DNA from: Chitinophaga pinensis
Lineage (GTDB): Bacteria; Bacteroidota; Bacteroidia; Chitinophagales; CAIOSU01
NCBI GenBank assembly: GCA_945901065.1
Contig: CAMDKI010000006.1
Span: forward strand, 24,876 to 88,875
Length of the DNA: 64,000 nucleotides
Direction: 5' to 3'
Shown here in pieces: positions 43,710 through 52,281 of this stretch. The translations under genes and the position numbers were made by a program. Positions within the stretch are counted from its first letter, which is position 1, and the number at the start of each line of letters is the position of its first letter. Below the pieces are notes generated by a model. The model was given only the letters and a program-made list of their open reading frames with translations. It did not search any database and was not told the DNA's origin.

Positions 43710-44210
43710 TTACTCTTTGATAATGACACCAGTAGCTTCAAAAGCCAATACAGGTTCTGGCATCGTAATAGCATCAATTTCAGCCTCAGTTTTGCCGGCG
43801 TCCTCTGCATAGTGCTTCAATTCCTCAACTGTCAGGGTTTCGTAGTAAGCCTTACCTTCCATAATTACAGGTTTACCTGCACTTTCTAATGGCACAAAAA
43901 AACCATAGTCTTTAAAGGTTACTTTCATTTCTTTGCCATCTGCCAGGGCTACGCGCATCCAACAACCTTTCTTTTTGCAGCAAGAGTTAATAACGGTCTC
44001 AACCTTTCCAGTGAATGTGCTGTCGGTTTGCATTTTTGCTACCAGCTCGGCGGTAGTTATGGCACCATCAACGGTTATGGTATCTCCGTGGTATGTTGCG
44101 GTTTCAACGGTTTCGGCAGTGGTAGGCTCTGTTGCAGGCGCTTCGCCACTGGTACAACTGTTTAGAAACATTACTGCCACTGAGGTAGCAAGGATTAATA
44201 GCTTCTTCAT
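43710..44210 (-). CDS. DUF4920 lipoprotein
   Basis: A 166-aa lipoprotein: MKKLLILATSVAVMFLNSC with the lipid Cys at 19, followed by a Thr/Glu/Ala-rich linker. The folded part has ITTAELVAKMQTDSTFTGKVETVINSCCKKKGCWMRVAL, the defining Cys-rich motif of DUF4920, and KEMKVTFKDYGFFVPLE. The CCKKKGCW cysteines suggest metal binding or a redox site; the family function is unknown. It is followed by a heptamer tract upstream and the tRNA pair downstream. Confidence 0.85.
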   Translation of the reverse strand: MKKLLILATSVAVMFLNSCTSGEAPATEPTTAETVETATYHGDTITVDGAITTAELVAKMQTDSTFTGKVETVINSCCKKKGCWMRVALADGKEMKVTFKDYGFFVPLESAGKPVIMEGKAYYETLTVEELKHYAEDAGKTEAEIDAITMPEPVLAFEATGVIIKE

Positions 44211-44218
44211 TTTTGAGT

Positions 44219-44292
44219 AACTAGTGATTAGTAAATAGTGAATAATGAAAGTCAGCGTTTATTTAAAATCGTACTTCGTACTTTGTACATTG
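44219..44292 (-). repeat. two heptamer tracts between minus-strand genes
   Basis: 44219-44246: AACTAGT, GATTAGT, AAATAGT, GAATAAT. 44265-44292: AAAATCG, TACTTCG, TACTTTG, TACATTG. They fill the leader of the DUF4920 gene and the downstream end of the oxidoreductase gene. Confidence 0.7.
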
Positions 44293-44295
44293 ACT

Positions 44296-45531
44296 TTATT
44301 TATTGAGCAATAAATTTACGTAAAAGCTTGGTTGTTTCAATCGTTCACGCATGTCCATATCCTCAAACATGCACGATATGGTTTCTTGCAATGTTTTGCT
44401 TTTTTGGGCTTTGTTTACCACCAAATTAAACAACCAAGGCACTGTAACCAGTTGTTGCATTTTTCGGCTCAACGATAGCTCGCTCCACAAGCGGCGGTAA
44501 ACCGTGGTATCATAATCTGCTAAGTTCGCTTTGGTGAAGTTGCTGCTTGCAATAGCCTGCTGCGCAGCCAGCAAACCCGTCATCATGGCATTACCTATAC
44601 CTTCGCCCGTAAATGGATCAATGAGCGACGCGGCATCGCCAATAAGCATATAGTTATCTCCGGAGATAGGCCGTTTCTTTGAGCCTAACGGCAAACCATA
44701 GCCGCGCACCTCATCTACCAGCGTTGCCTTTTCAAAGCGCTTTTTAAGCACTGGGTTGCCTTCAATAACTTGCGGCAGCAATTGCTTTAGGTTTAGCTTT
44801 CGTTTGCTTATGTAATCACTGCGCACGCCAAGGCCCACATTAGCGCCACCATTGGGCAGCGGAAAAATCCAAAAATAGCCTGGCAGCAAATCCTTTATAA
44901 AATGAAGCTCGATAAAGTTATCGGCGTCCATACCCTGCACACCTTCATAATACGCCCTTATGCCAGCGCAATAATGCTTTGGTTCCATTTGTATACCGCC
45001 GTGGTGCCGTGCAAACGATGATTGCGCCCCATCGGCCACCAATAGTAATTTGGTGCTAATGGTAATTGTACCATCCTTATCGGCGGCAGTATAACCATCA
45101 GTGGTTTTGGTATATTTTTCAAGCTTTAGATTAGGCACATAAGTTACTGATGGGTACTTCAATGCCTCTTGAAGCAGAAAGTGGTCAAAATCAAAGCGCT
45201 TGATAATAAAACCTGGCGCTGCATCGCTGGCCTTGTTTATACTTGTTTTAAAAGGTACTCTAAGCGCTTTACCATTGGGCGCTATAAAGTTTACGCCCCA
45301 CGAACCTACCTGTGTTGGCTCGGCTGCCAATCGTTGAGCAATACTTGGGTCTATTTTTTTGAGGACCTCTACTACCTTGCCACTTAAGGCATCACCACAT
45401 ATCTTATCTCGCGGAAAATCGGCTTTATCAACCAGCAAACATGGCACCCCTGCCCTACCTAACACCAAAGCTGCCGTAGCCCCGCCAGGGCCAGCGCCAA
45501 CTATACATATCTCGGTGGTATGGTTTGTCAT
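44296..45531 (-). CDS. geranylgeranyl-reductase-family FAD oxidoreductase
   Basis: A 411-aa flavoprotein. The dinucleotide motif is EICIVGAGPGGATAALVLGRAG, then CLLVDKADFPRDKICGDALSG, characteristic of geranylgeranyl/isoprenoid reductases, and the FAD site GDAASLIDPFTGEGIGNAM. Family members reduce isoprenoid or polyunsaturated chains, including menaquinone side chains. The exact substrate is unknown. It is soluble or membrane-associated, with no signal peptide. The promoter is not evident. Confidence 0.85.
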   Translation of the reverse strand: MTNHTTEICIVGAGPGGATAALVLGRAGVPCLLVDKADFPRDKICGDALSGKVVEVLKKIDPSIAQRLAAEPTQVGSWGVNFIAPNGKALRVPFKTSINKASDAAPGFIIKRFDFDHFLLQEALKYPSVTYVPNLKLEKYTKTTDGYTAADKDGTITISTKLLLVADGAQSSFARHHGGIQMEPKHYCAGIRAYYEGVQGMDADNFIELHFIKDLLPGYFWIFPLPNGGANVGLGVRSDYISKRKLNLKQLLPQVIEGNPVLKKRFEKATLVDEVRGYGLPLGSKKRPISGDNYMLIGDAASLIDPFTGEGIGNAMMTGLLAAQQAIASSNFTKANLADYDTTVYRRLWSELSLSRKMQQLVTVPWLFNLVVNKAQKSKTLQETISCMFEDMDMRERLKQPSFYVNLLLNK

Positions 45532-45561
45532 TAATTCACAAGGTAATTAGTTTATTAAATT

Positions 45562-45590
45562 AAGAAAGCGGGCTATCGACCCGCTTTCTT
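45562..45590 (-). terminator. terminator after the peptidoglycan-binding-domain gene
   Basis: An 11-bp stem (AAGAAAGCGGG with CCCGCTTTCTT) around a 7-base loop, between two minus-strand genes. Confidence 0.7.
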
Positions 45591-45614
45591 TTATACTATT
45601 TGTTAACCTAAAGA

Positions 45615-46427
45615 TTAGCGTTGTACGCCCAATGCCTGCAAGGTTTCTAAGCTGATAACCTTGGTAATTGGTAAGTTCTTCTCGCCTTGAAATTTATTCA
45701 TAGCATCCAAAGATTTACCGCCCCAAGCCCCATCAACCGGTCCTGCGTCGTATCCTTTGTCAGTAAGGGCTTTTTGTACTTTTTTCACTAATTCTATATT
45801 AATCTGGTCGCTGCAAATCACTTCTTTCCAATCAATAAAGCCTTTCTTTACCAATTGGCGCTTCATTACCGTTTTATAAGTAGCAGGCACCTCATACTCC
45901 ATTACTCCAGCAGGAGTTTTAAGAATGCGTTTGGTAGCAATTTTTATTTCGGCAGGAATATTCACCTCGCGAGTATAAGATGGAGTCTCTAGTACCTTGC
46001 GGCTGTATGTTGTATATTTTGCTGGCACTTCAACCAAACAAACTACGCGGCAATCGGCAGGATTAGTAGAAAGGCAATTAGGATCAATCTTACCGGTTTC
46101 CCAGCGGGTAGTTGGTGGGGCCACCAATACCGTTTCGATAACGGTTGTGTAAGTTTCGGCTACTACTTCCAACCTTTTCTCGGCTGGGCGCAATACCAAT
46201 GTATCATATACATATTCGTAAATGGCAGGTATGCTTATAGATTTGGAATAAGCCGGACGATCAATCTCGGTTACTTCCTTGTATTCGTACTCATTGGGAG
46301 TATAAACTTGCAAGTAACAGGTACCTGGCTTCGCACTTGGTGGATATTCGTCTTGAGCATTTACTTGCACACATACAAAAGAAACAAGTAAAAGCAAGAT
46401 GTACTTTTTGGCGCTCTGCATTATCAT
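45615..46427 (-). CDS. secreted protein with C-terminal peptidoglycan-binding domain and PA-Y-K/T repeats
   Basis: A 270-aa protein with a signal peptide (KYILLLLVSFVCVQVNAQ). The central region repeats a PAxYxTxxR-like motif (VPAKYTTYSRKVLETPSYTREVNIPAEIKIATKRILKTP, YEVPATYKTVMKRQL). The C-terminal ~65 residues form a PG_binding_1-type domain (VKKVQKALTDKGYDAGPVDGAWGGKSLDAMNKFQ). It probably anchors to peptidoglycan. ATG codons at 46427 and 46421 are both possible; the open frame to 46469 has no signal sequence. Function unknown. Confidence 0.78.
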   Translation of the reverse strand: MIMQSAKKYILLLLVSFVCVQVNAQDEYPPSAKPGTCYLQVYTPNEYEYKEVTEIDRPAYSKSISIPAIYEYVYDTLVLRPAEKRLEVVAETYTTVIETVLVAPPTTRWETGKIDPNCLSTNPADCRVVCLVEVPAKYTTYSRKVLETPSYTREVNIPAEIKIATKRILKTPAGVMEYEVPATYKTVMKRQLVKKGFIDWKEVICSDQINIELVKKVQKALTDKGYDAGPVDGAWGGKSLDAMNKFQGEKNLPITKVISLETLQALGVQR

Positions 46428-46974
46428 TGGTAAGTTTTGTTTAAAACAAACTACTATACGAAAGTACAAATTTAAATGTTACTATTCGAAATAGAAATAA
46501 AAAGGTTTTTTTTAATAGTTATTTACTGAATTATTATCCACAACAATTGCTCCCAAGGCACTCAACTGTATTAATATTAATCCAAATACTAGAACCAGCC
46601 TAGCTTTTTAGCAGCATTAGCATTGTCCAACCAATTGCACGTTGGTTTTGAGCAAATAAAATAATGGAGTAAAGACGGGCCTTTTACGCACTATTTTTTT
46701 AGTTTAAATAAAAAGCATCCAATATGTTTGGCTTATTGAAATCAGACCAACGCAACAAACTAATAAAAGCAAATGCTGCAAAGCTAGTTTAAGTGCGCCG
46801 TGCCCGAACAGCTGTGAACATTAAGTTATACAGAAAGTTAACTACCGAGGCCGTAGAAATTTTGAAATAGAAAGAATCGTTTTCCAACATCAAAAAACTG
46901 TTATTTTTATCAACGAAGAGGGGCAACACCATGTGCTGCCCCTTTTGTTTATTGTAGTAATTATTCTAGCGATT
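46428..46974. other. A/T-rich spacer without identified features
   Basis: I see no gene, tRNA or convincing repeat in this ~550-base stretch. A weak hairpin (AGGGGCA with TGCCCCT, 46919-46943) precedes the end of the next gene and may be its terminator. Confidence 0.5.
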
Positions 46975-47817
46975 TTACTTTTTCTTAATGGTTACCATTC
47001 CAGAGTTTATCCAAACTTCGTCGGCATTGTACACTGAAAATTTGTATTCGCCTGCATCGTAAAAAGTGTAGGTGAAATATGGGCGATCCCAAGTTTCTTT
47101 TATATCGTACCTTTTAGTTTCAACAAACTCGGTGTAGTCATCGCCGCCACGTGGTTTTTTGTAAATATCAACCACCAACTGGATGGTTTTTAGTGCCTTA
47201 CCGTTATCCACCTGCAAAGTAAGGTATCCACCATCTTTAGGTATTGTAAACTCAGTAGATTCATTTGAAGGCTCATTGTCAATTACTTCTTCGCAGAACA
47301 CAATTTTAGAATCAGAGTAATAATATGTATCTACTTTTGTAACACCGGTGCTACGTGGGTTGGGAGCAGTTGTGTTGGTTGTAGAGCCTTTCAACTTCAT
47401 TATCACGGTTCCAGCGCCAATAAATACCTCGTCGGCAGTGTACACATAGAATTTGTAATCGCCTACTCCTGCAAAAGTATACTCAAAGTAAGGCTTGTTC
47501 CAAGTTTCTTTAATGTCGTAATTCTTGGTTTCAACAAATTCAGTGTAATCAGACCCGCCAGCAGGTTTTTTGTAAATATCCACTATCATTTGGGTAGTTT
47601 TCAATGGCTTGCTGCCATTGTTTACTTGAACCGTTAAGCTACCCCCTGTGCTAGGTATAATAAATGAAGTGGCATCGTTTACCGGTTCGTTATCGACAAC
47701 CTCTTCGCAAAAAATAATTCTTGCATCGGAGAAATAATAGGTATCTACCTGAGCCAACAGTTGGCTAGCAGTGGCAAATAGTAGCAATACCACTGTAAAA
47801 GAAATAATTTTTTTCAT
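46975..47817 (-). CDS. secreted protein with two tandem homologous domains
   Basis: A 280-aa protein: a signal peptide (about 1-22) and two copies of a ~120-aa domain (24-143 and 162-280) joined by a short linker. Each copy starts VDTYYxSD and contains FCEEVxDNEPxN, VDIYKKPxGGxDYTEFVETK and DIKETWxxPYFxYTF, ending with a DEVxIxxGxVxxK strand. About 70% of positions look identical between the copies, so the duplication is recent or under conservation. The family is unknown to me; the fold looks all-beta. Confidence 0.8.
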   Translation of the reverse strand: MKKIISFTVVLLLFATASQLLAQVDTYYFSDARIIFCEEVVDNEPVNDATSFIIPSTGGSLTVQVNNGSKPLKTTQMIVDIYKKPAGGSDYTEFVETKNYDIKETWNKPYFEYTFAGVGDYKFYVYTADEVFIGAGTVIMKLKGSTTNTTAPNPRSTGVTKVDTYYYSDSKIVFCEEVIDNEPSNESTEFTIPKDGGYLTLQVDNGKALKTIQLVVDIYKKPRGGDDYTEFVETKRYDIKETWDRPYFTYTFYDAGEYKFSVYNADEVWINSGMVTIKKK

Positions 47818-47910
47818 GCTTGGCTGTTTAGTAGTTGTGAACTTGGGTTAAAATTAATTAAAGGGAATCAACAAATCATTATTAATACTATCATTTGCTA
47901 CTGTTAGCGC

Positions 47911-47918
47911 CAAAAATA
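47911..47918 (-). promoter_or_regulatory. -7-like box upstream of the two-domain protein gene
   Basis: Minus-strand TATTTTTG, exact consensus, about 94 bases before the ATG. Nothing else is evident in 47818-48190. Confidence 0.4.
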
Positions 47919-48192
47919 CCCATCACTACGTACAGCTAGGCAAGCTATACATCAGTGTAATTCGGTAGTTTTAAGCAGCAACAACTGATTTAGGGCAAAA
48001 AATTACTTTGCCTCAATCTCCATTGAAATACACCATAATCCAACCTTGTGCCAACATTGATAAAGCGATTTAGGCAACAACCAAAATAGTTGAAAACCAA
48101 TATAAACCTCGCTTTGCTTATGGATATTGGCACGCTGGAAATGTACATCATTATGTACAATCTGTAAATAAACACTATACAGCTGGGCAAAC

Positions 48193-48222
48193 AAAAAGGG
48201 CCTTGTGTTTCCACAAAGCCCT
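48193..48222 (-). terminator. terminator of the rpsF-rpsR-rplI operon
   Basis: AGGGCTTTGTG pairs with CACAAGGCCCT around a 4-base loop, then a U-run on the minus strand. Confidence 0.8.
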
Positions 48223-48251
48223 CTGGGTACTTACAGTCATTCGGCAAAAGC

Positions 48252-48698
48252 TTATTCAGCAAAAACCTCGAAGTTCAATTCCACTTTCAAATCCTTGTGA
48301 AGATCAACCACTGCTACAAAAGCACCAAGGGTTTTAACTTCTTCAGGCATTTGGATTTTCTTACGATCGATAGGAATATTCAGTTGTTTTTTAATTGCAT
48401 CGGCCAATTGGAGGCTGGTAACGGTACCAAACAATTTCTCGTTAGTACCTGCTTTAGCGCCCACCTTAACGGTAGCAGCTTGCAGCTTGCCCACAACTGA
48501 TTGCAATTCTTTCATGAGCTTGTCCTCGCGGCGAGCATCTTGGCGTTTCATGTCTTCCCAAGCTCTTTTGTTAGAGTCATTGGCAACAATAGCCAAACCT
48601 TGCGGGATTAGATAGTTACGTCCGTATCCGGGTTTCACTTTCACTAGGTCGTTTTTGTCGCCTAGCTTGTCTACGTCATTTGTTAGGATAACTTCCAT
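48252..48698 (-). CDS. rplI: 50S ribosomal protein L9
   Basis: A 148-aa protein. The N-terminal domain (MEVILTNDVDKLGDKNDLVKVKPGYGRNYLIPQGLAI) matches L9, followed by the long connecting helix and the C-terminal domain ending DLHKDLKVELNFEVFAE. It is last gene of the rpsF-rpsR-rplI operon, with 6 bases to rpsR and a terminator after it. Confidence 0.97.
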   Translation of the reverse strand: MEVILTNDVDKLGDKNDLVKVKPGYGRNYLIPQGLAIVANDSNKRAWEDMKRQDARREDKLMKELQSVVGKLQAATVKVGAKAGTNEKLFGTVTSLQLADAIKKQLNIPIDRKKIQMPEEVKTLGAFVAVVDLHKDLKVELNFEVFAE

Positions 48699-48704
48699 CT
48701 TCGC

Positions 48705-48971
48705 TTATTTTAAAAGGTCAGCTACATAAGGCATTAGGGCCAAGTGGCGCGCACGCTTCACAGCGGTAGAAACTTTACGTTGAAATTTCAACGAGTTACC
48801 TGTTAGGCGACGTGGCAATATCTTACCTTGTTCGTTAATGAACTTGAGCAAAAACTCAGCGTCCTTATAATCTACGTGACGTATGCCAGACTTCTTGAAG
48901 CGGCAATACTTTTTTTTCTGAACGCCAATCTTTGGCGAAGTCAGAAATTTGATGTCTTTGTTCTGTGCCAT
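48705..48971 (-). CDS. rpsR: 30S ribosomal protein S18
   Basis: An 88-aa protein. [64 protein letters not shown] is the S18 core. It sits between rpsF and rplI. Confidence 0.97.
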   Translation of the reverse strand: MAQNKDIKFLTSPKIGVQKKKYCRFKKSGIRHVDYKDAEFLLKFINEQGKILPRRLTGNSLKFQRKVSTAVKRARHLALMPYVADLLK

Positions 48972-48976
48972 TGATC

Positions 48977-49354
48977 TTAAGCTTTTTCAGTTTCTACTGA
49001 TTTGGAGTCTTTCCTCTTCTTGCCTACTAGGCCTTGACGTTTACGGTCGTTGAAATCTTGAGCAAAACTGTCCAATTTCACCGATAAGAAGCGTAGGATA
49101 CTTTCGTCCCTACGGTAAAGCAACTCCAGCTTGTCAATCAGGTCACCTTCGGCTTTAAATTCTACTGCATAGTAGAAGCCCGAAGTTTTCTTCTTAATAG
49201 GGTAAGCCAATTGCTTCATGCCCCAAAAGTCTTCGTGAACGATTTCCGCACCATTACTTTTCAAAAAATCGATGTAACCGGAAAGCAGTTGCTTTAGTTC
49301 CGTGTCCGTCAACACAGGAGTTACAATCACTGTTGATTCGTACTGTTTAATCAT
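48977..49354 (-). CDS. rpsF: 30S ribosomal protein S6
   Basis: A 125-aa protein. [45 protein letters not shown] and the second RNP-like strand match S6; a charged C-terminal tail ends [13 protein letters not shown]. It is first gene of the operon, with a -7 box at 49391-49398. Confidence 0.97.
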   Translation of the reverse strand: MIKQYESTVIVTPVLTDTELKQLLSGYIDFLKSNGAEIVHEDFWGMKQLAYPIKKKTSGFYYAVEFKAEGDLIDKLELLYRRDESILRFLSVKLDSFAQDFNDRKRQGLVGKKRKDSKSVETEKA

Positions 49355-49390
49355 GTACTTATTTTGCGGTTAATAAATTAAAACGGACTG

Positions 49391-49398
49391 CAAAGATA
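49391..49398 (-). promoter_or_regulatory. -7 promoter box of the rpsF operon
   Basis: Minus-strand TATCTTTG, exact consensus, 36 bases before the rpsF ATG. Confidence 0.55.
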
Positions 49399-49524
49399 TG
49401 TTTTACTATCGAAACAAACAATAGTGTTTTGCTCCTTGTTTTACAAGCTAATGGCAAGACTAAGACGCAAAAATATTTGCTTCCGATAAAAGTGGCAACA
49501 ATCAAGTTACGTGTAATACTTAAA

Positions 49525-49814
49525 TTACTGCGTTACGCTAAACTCCAAGATGGTGACAAAGCAGCCATAGCTGCCACCCAATTGAAGTAGGCTTTCAGGG
49601 TGTCTGGCCCTTCCCATTTAACCGCCATACCGTAAGTTACTTCGCTATAATGTAAGCTCAAAAAGCGCCACTCCTCCCCTTCTGGCACGGTTATGCTACC
49701 ACCTGCCATTGTAGTACGCTGCAACGTATCGCCAACCGCCTTTTGTGCTTGAACGCTATTGGCTGCAAACAACAGCGCAAACGAGCAAAACGTATATAGA
49801 AAAGTATGCCTCAT
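49525..49814 (-). pseudogene. small exported protein gene with probable 1-base frameshift
   Basis: The frame from ATG 49814 has a signal peptide (MRHTFLYTFCSFALLFAANSVQAQ) and a beta-rich mature part (GGSITVPEGEEWRFLSLHYS). After YFNW, near the CCC at 49577-49579, it continues as VAAMAALSPSWSLA and stops at 49533. Adding a single G there gives GGSYGCFVTILEFSVTQ with a stop at 49525, a much more natural beta-strand ending. Either a real frameshift or a base-call error in the GGG run is likely. Confidence 0.6.
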
Positions 49815-49961
49815 TTTTTACAGGCTGCAAGATACCAAAGTGCCTTTGAAAAGCGACATCAAGAAAAATTTATTTAGCGGGGTAAATTACATTTCCAAGA
49901 GCTTGGAAAACACTATCAAAACACTGGTGAGGTGCAGTTGTAACACTATATCAAAAACTCA

Positions 49962-50249
49962 TCACACGCCCTCAATCAAGGTCCAAGCTTCGGGTTTGGC
50001 ATCGAAATAATTTTTCGCTTTGCCCCAAACCTGCTCAAACAACTCCGATTGGCGGTAGTTTTCTAGAGCTTCCTCGCTTTCCCATTCGCTGATGGTGAAG
50101 AATATGTTTTGGTGGGCAGCATCCCGAAACACCTTTACCCCATTGCAACCTTCAAAAGCATTAATGCGGCTTTGGGTGGCGTTAAATATGCCAATAAAAT
50201 CATCCGCCGCATCGGGGCGAAAGGTCATTTTCACAATCCTTGTAATCAT
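49962..50249 (-). CDS. antibiotic-biosynthesis-monooxygenase-like (ABM) domain protein
   Basis: A 95-aa ferredoxin-like-fold protein. ITRIVKMTFRPDAADDFIGIFNATQSRINAFEGCNGVKVFRD and FFTISEWESEEALENYRQSELFEQVW match the ABM superfamily, which includes quinone monooxygenases and heme-degrading IsdG-like proteins; the specific reaction is unknown. It overlaps the SAM hydrolase gene by 4 bases, so the two are co-transcribed. Confidence 0.85.
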   Translation of the reverse strand: MITRIVKMTFRPDAADDFIGIFNATQSRINAFEGCNGVKVFRDAAHQNIFFTISEWESEEALENYRQSELFEQVWGKAKNYFDAKPEAWTLIEGV

Positions 50250-51022
50250 ATAAACTCAATTAAAATCTGGTCTCCGTATGTAAGCCCAAGCAAACTGGCC
50301 GCTTGCCCGCCATTAATGGCTATCTCTAAATAGCCTGCGGTATTGAAAATACACAATTTTTCGCCAAACGGAACTTCATAGTAAAACCTGCTTATCTCTT
50401 GTATCCGCTCCCTGCGAAACTGAATTATGAAAGTGCGTCCGTTGCGTCTTTGCTCAAACATTTCGCGGGTAACATTGGTTACTACGTTCTTAAACGAATC
50501 GATATACAACACCGCACCTTTAATAGACGACGGCTGCACTTGCGGCCTTAGGGCGGTAATCCGCCTTATCTCTTGCACAGGGCGGCCAATCTCACGCAGT
50601 GGCTTACCCGAATTGATAAACGCACACAATTTGGCATACAATTCGGTTAAACCTATTTTGCCCGCACGTTGTTCTTGAGCTAAGTTAGGCTCAAAAGTCA
50701 GTTCAGGTTCCATGTCGAATGCGAGGCTAAACAGCCCAGTATCGGCACCCAGAAAAAAGTGATCGTTATGCTGAATGGCCAAAAAACGGGAGGCTTCGTC
50801 GGCCTCATCGTTTATGCTCACAATGTGGATAGTACCTTTAGGGAAATGATGATAAGCGCTGCGCAGCGCAAAAGCCGCTTCAGAAAAATTGCCTTGGGCA
50901 ATATCGTGGCTCACGTCCACCAAGTGCACGTCGCCACAAGCCTTTAAAATAGCGCCCTTAAGCGCCCCGGCATAAAAATCGCGGTAGCCAAAATCGGTAA
51001 TAAGGCTTACGGTGCGCGCCAT
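50246..51022 (-). CDS. SAM hydroxide adenosyltransferase (DUF62 family)
   Basis: A 258-aa enzyme of the S-adenosylmethionine hydrolase/halogenase superfamily: SLITDFGYRDFYAGALKGAI, HLVDVSHDIAQGNFSEAAFALRSAYHHFPKGTIHIVSINDEA and FFLGADTGLFSLAF. The family hydrolyses SAM to adenosine and methionine; halogenases are a special branch. The start codon complement is 51020-51022, adjoining the divergent phoH start. Confidence 0.9.
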   Translation of the reverse strand: MARTVSLITDFGYRDFYAGALKGAILKACGDVHLVDVSHDIAQGNFSEAAFALRSAYHHFPKGTIHIVSINDEADEASRFLAIQHNDHFFLGADTGLFSLAFDMEPELTFEPNLAQEQRAGKIGLTELYAKLCAFINSGKPLREIGRPVQEIRRITALRPQVQPSSIKGAVLYIDSFKNVVTNVTREMFEQRRNGRTFIIQFRRERIQEISRFYYEVPFGEKLCIFNTAGYLEIAINGGQAASLLGLTYGDQILIEFI

Positions 51023-52077
51023 TGAAAAATTGTATATTTGAGAGTATCACAGCAAAAATAGATAAAAAGTTGAGCGAGGTTATTATAAATATCGACGGGG
51101 TGAACCCATTAGCGTTCTATGGAGTGAACAACTCGAAGCTAAACCTATTAAAAAAGGCATTTCCGAAGCTAAAAATAGTATCGAGGGGCACCAAAGTAAA
51201 ATTGGCTGGCAACGAAGACGATATACAAACCGTGCAGGAAAAGATAAACCTCATGCTGCGTTTGCTGGAACGCGACGGGCACCTGAGCGATAACAGCGTA
51301 GAGGAAATGTTGAGCGAGGAACAAAATTTTGAGATAACGGAACCTAGTGGCTCTAGGGAAGTGCTAGTGCATGGCCGAAACGGCTTGCAAGTGAAGCCCC
51401 GAACCATGAACCAAAAACGCATGGTAGAGGCGAGCGAGCGCAGCGACATTGTTTTTGCCATCGGCCCTGCCGGAACGGGCAAAACATACACGGCTGTAGC
51501 ATTGGCAGTACGGGCGCTCAAAAACAAGTTGGTAAAGAAAATCATCCTTACCCGACCAGCGGTAGAAGCGGGTGAAAGCCTAGGATTTTTGCCTGGCGAC
51601 CTAAAGGAGAAGATTGACCCTTACTTGCGCCCACTATATGATGCGCTGGATGATATGATACCCATAGAGAAGCTAAACTACTACATGGAGAACCGTGTGA
51701 TTGAGGTGGCACCGCTGGCATTTATGCGCGGCCGTACCCTCGATCATGCCTTTATTATTTTGGACGAGGCGCAAAATACTACGCACTCGCAATTAAAGAT
51801 GTTCCTTACCCGCATAGGGCCATCGGCAAAGTGTATGATTACGGGCGACCTTACGCAAATTGACCTGCCGCGTAACCAAGAGAGCGGCCTGCGCAGGGGC
51901 ATTAGCCTACTGGGCGATATTGATGGCATTGATGTAATATACCTAAATGAGCACGATGTTATCCGCCATAAGTTGGTGAAACAGATTATACAAGCCTATA
52001 ACAAAGACGCCGAAGCCAATGGCGACCTGGGCAACGATAACTTGCGTAGCAAAAATAACGGAAAGCGGAGGGATTAG
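51022..52077 (+). CDS. PhoH-family ATPase
   Basis: A 351-aa protein. The P-loop is GPAGTGKTYTAVAL and the Walker B-like motif FIILDEAQNTTHSQ, followed by KMFLTRIGPSAKCMITGDLTQIDLP, typical of PhoH/PhoL, an RNA-related ATPase linked to ribosome maturation. TTG 51022 gives a longer N-terminus. A second TTG at 51070 (giving the SEVIINIDGVNPLAFYGVNN start) fits both the usual family start and a -7 box (TATATTTG, 51033-51040) that lies between the two, so 51070 is the likelier start. It is divergent from the SAM hydrolase gene. Confidence 0.9.
   Translation: MKNCIFESITAKIDKKLSEVIINIDGVNPLAFYGVNNSKLNLLKKAFPKLKIVSRGTKVKLAGNEDDIQTVQEKINLMLRLLERDGHLSDNSVEEMLSEEQNFEITEPSGSREVLVHGRNGLQVKPRTMNQKRMVEASERSDIVFAIGPAGTGKTYTAVALAVRALKNKLVKKIILTRPAVEAGESLGFLPGDLKEKIDPYLRPLYDALDDMIPIEKLNYYMENRVIEVAPLAFMRGRTLDHAFIILDEAQNTTHSQLKMFLTRIGPSAKCMITGDLTQIDLPRNQESGLRRGISLLGDIDGIDVIYLNEHDVIRHKLVKQIIQAYNKDAEANGDLGNDNLRSKNNGKRRD
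51033..51040 (+). promoter_or_regulatory. -7-like box inside the longest phoH frame
   Basis: TATATTTG, exact consensus. Transcription from it would begin beyond the TTG at 51022, which favours the TTG at 51070 as start. Confidence 0.45.
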
Positions 52078-52085
52078 TTTTTGGT

Positions 52086-52116
52086 GGTCCACAGACGACG
52101 GTCGTCAGTCCACAGT
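52086..52116. repeat. heptamer tract, GGTCCAC type
   Basis: Units GGTCCAC, AGACGAC, GGTCGTC, AGTCCAC, 8 bases after the phoH stop codon. Confidence 0.7.
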
Positions 52117-52139
52117 TACTTATTTGGGGCAATACTCGT

Positions 52140-52259
52140 CCTCGCTTTCAGCGAGGATGGTTTACCACCGAGCTTGCAGCTCGCACGCAACAGTTATTTG
52201 CCCGCATGATGTGCCGAGCTGGAAGCTCGCGGTTAGTAAATCCTCGTTGGAAACGAGGA
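52140..52259. repeat. cluster of four 3-nt-loop palindromes
   Basis: Arms and loops are CCTCGCT with TTC (52140-52156), CGAGCT with TGC (52169-52183), CGAGCT with GGA (52215-52229) and TCCTCGTT with GGA (52241-52259). They lie between convergent genes. Confidence 0.8.
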
Positions 52260-52281
52260 CTAATTATACGCTAAGCCGTTT

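Noticed and set aside
47990..48262. ORFs after rplI
   Set aside because: They cross the operon terminator and have no protein-like pattern.
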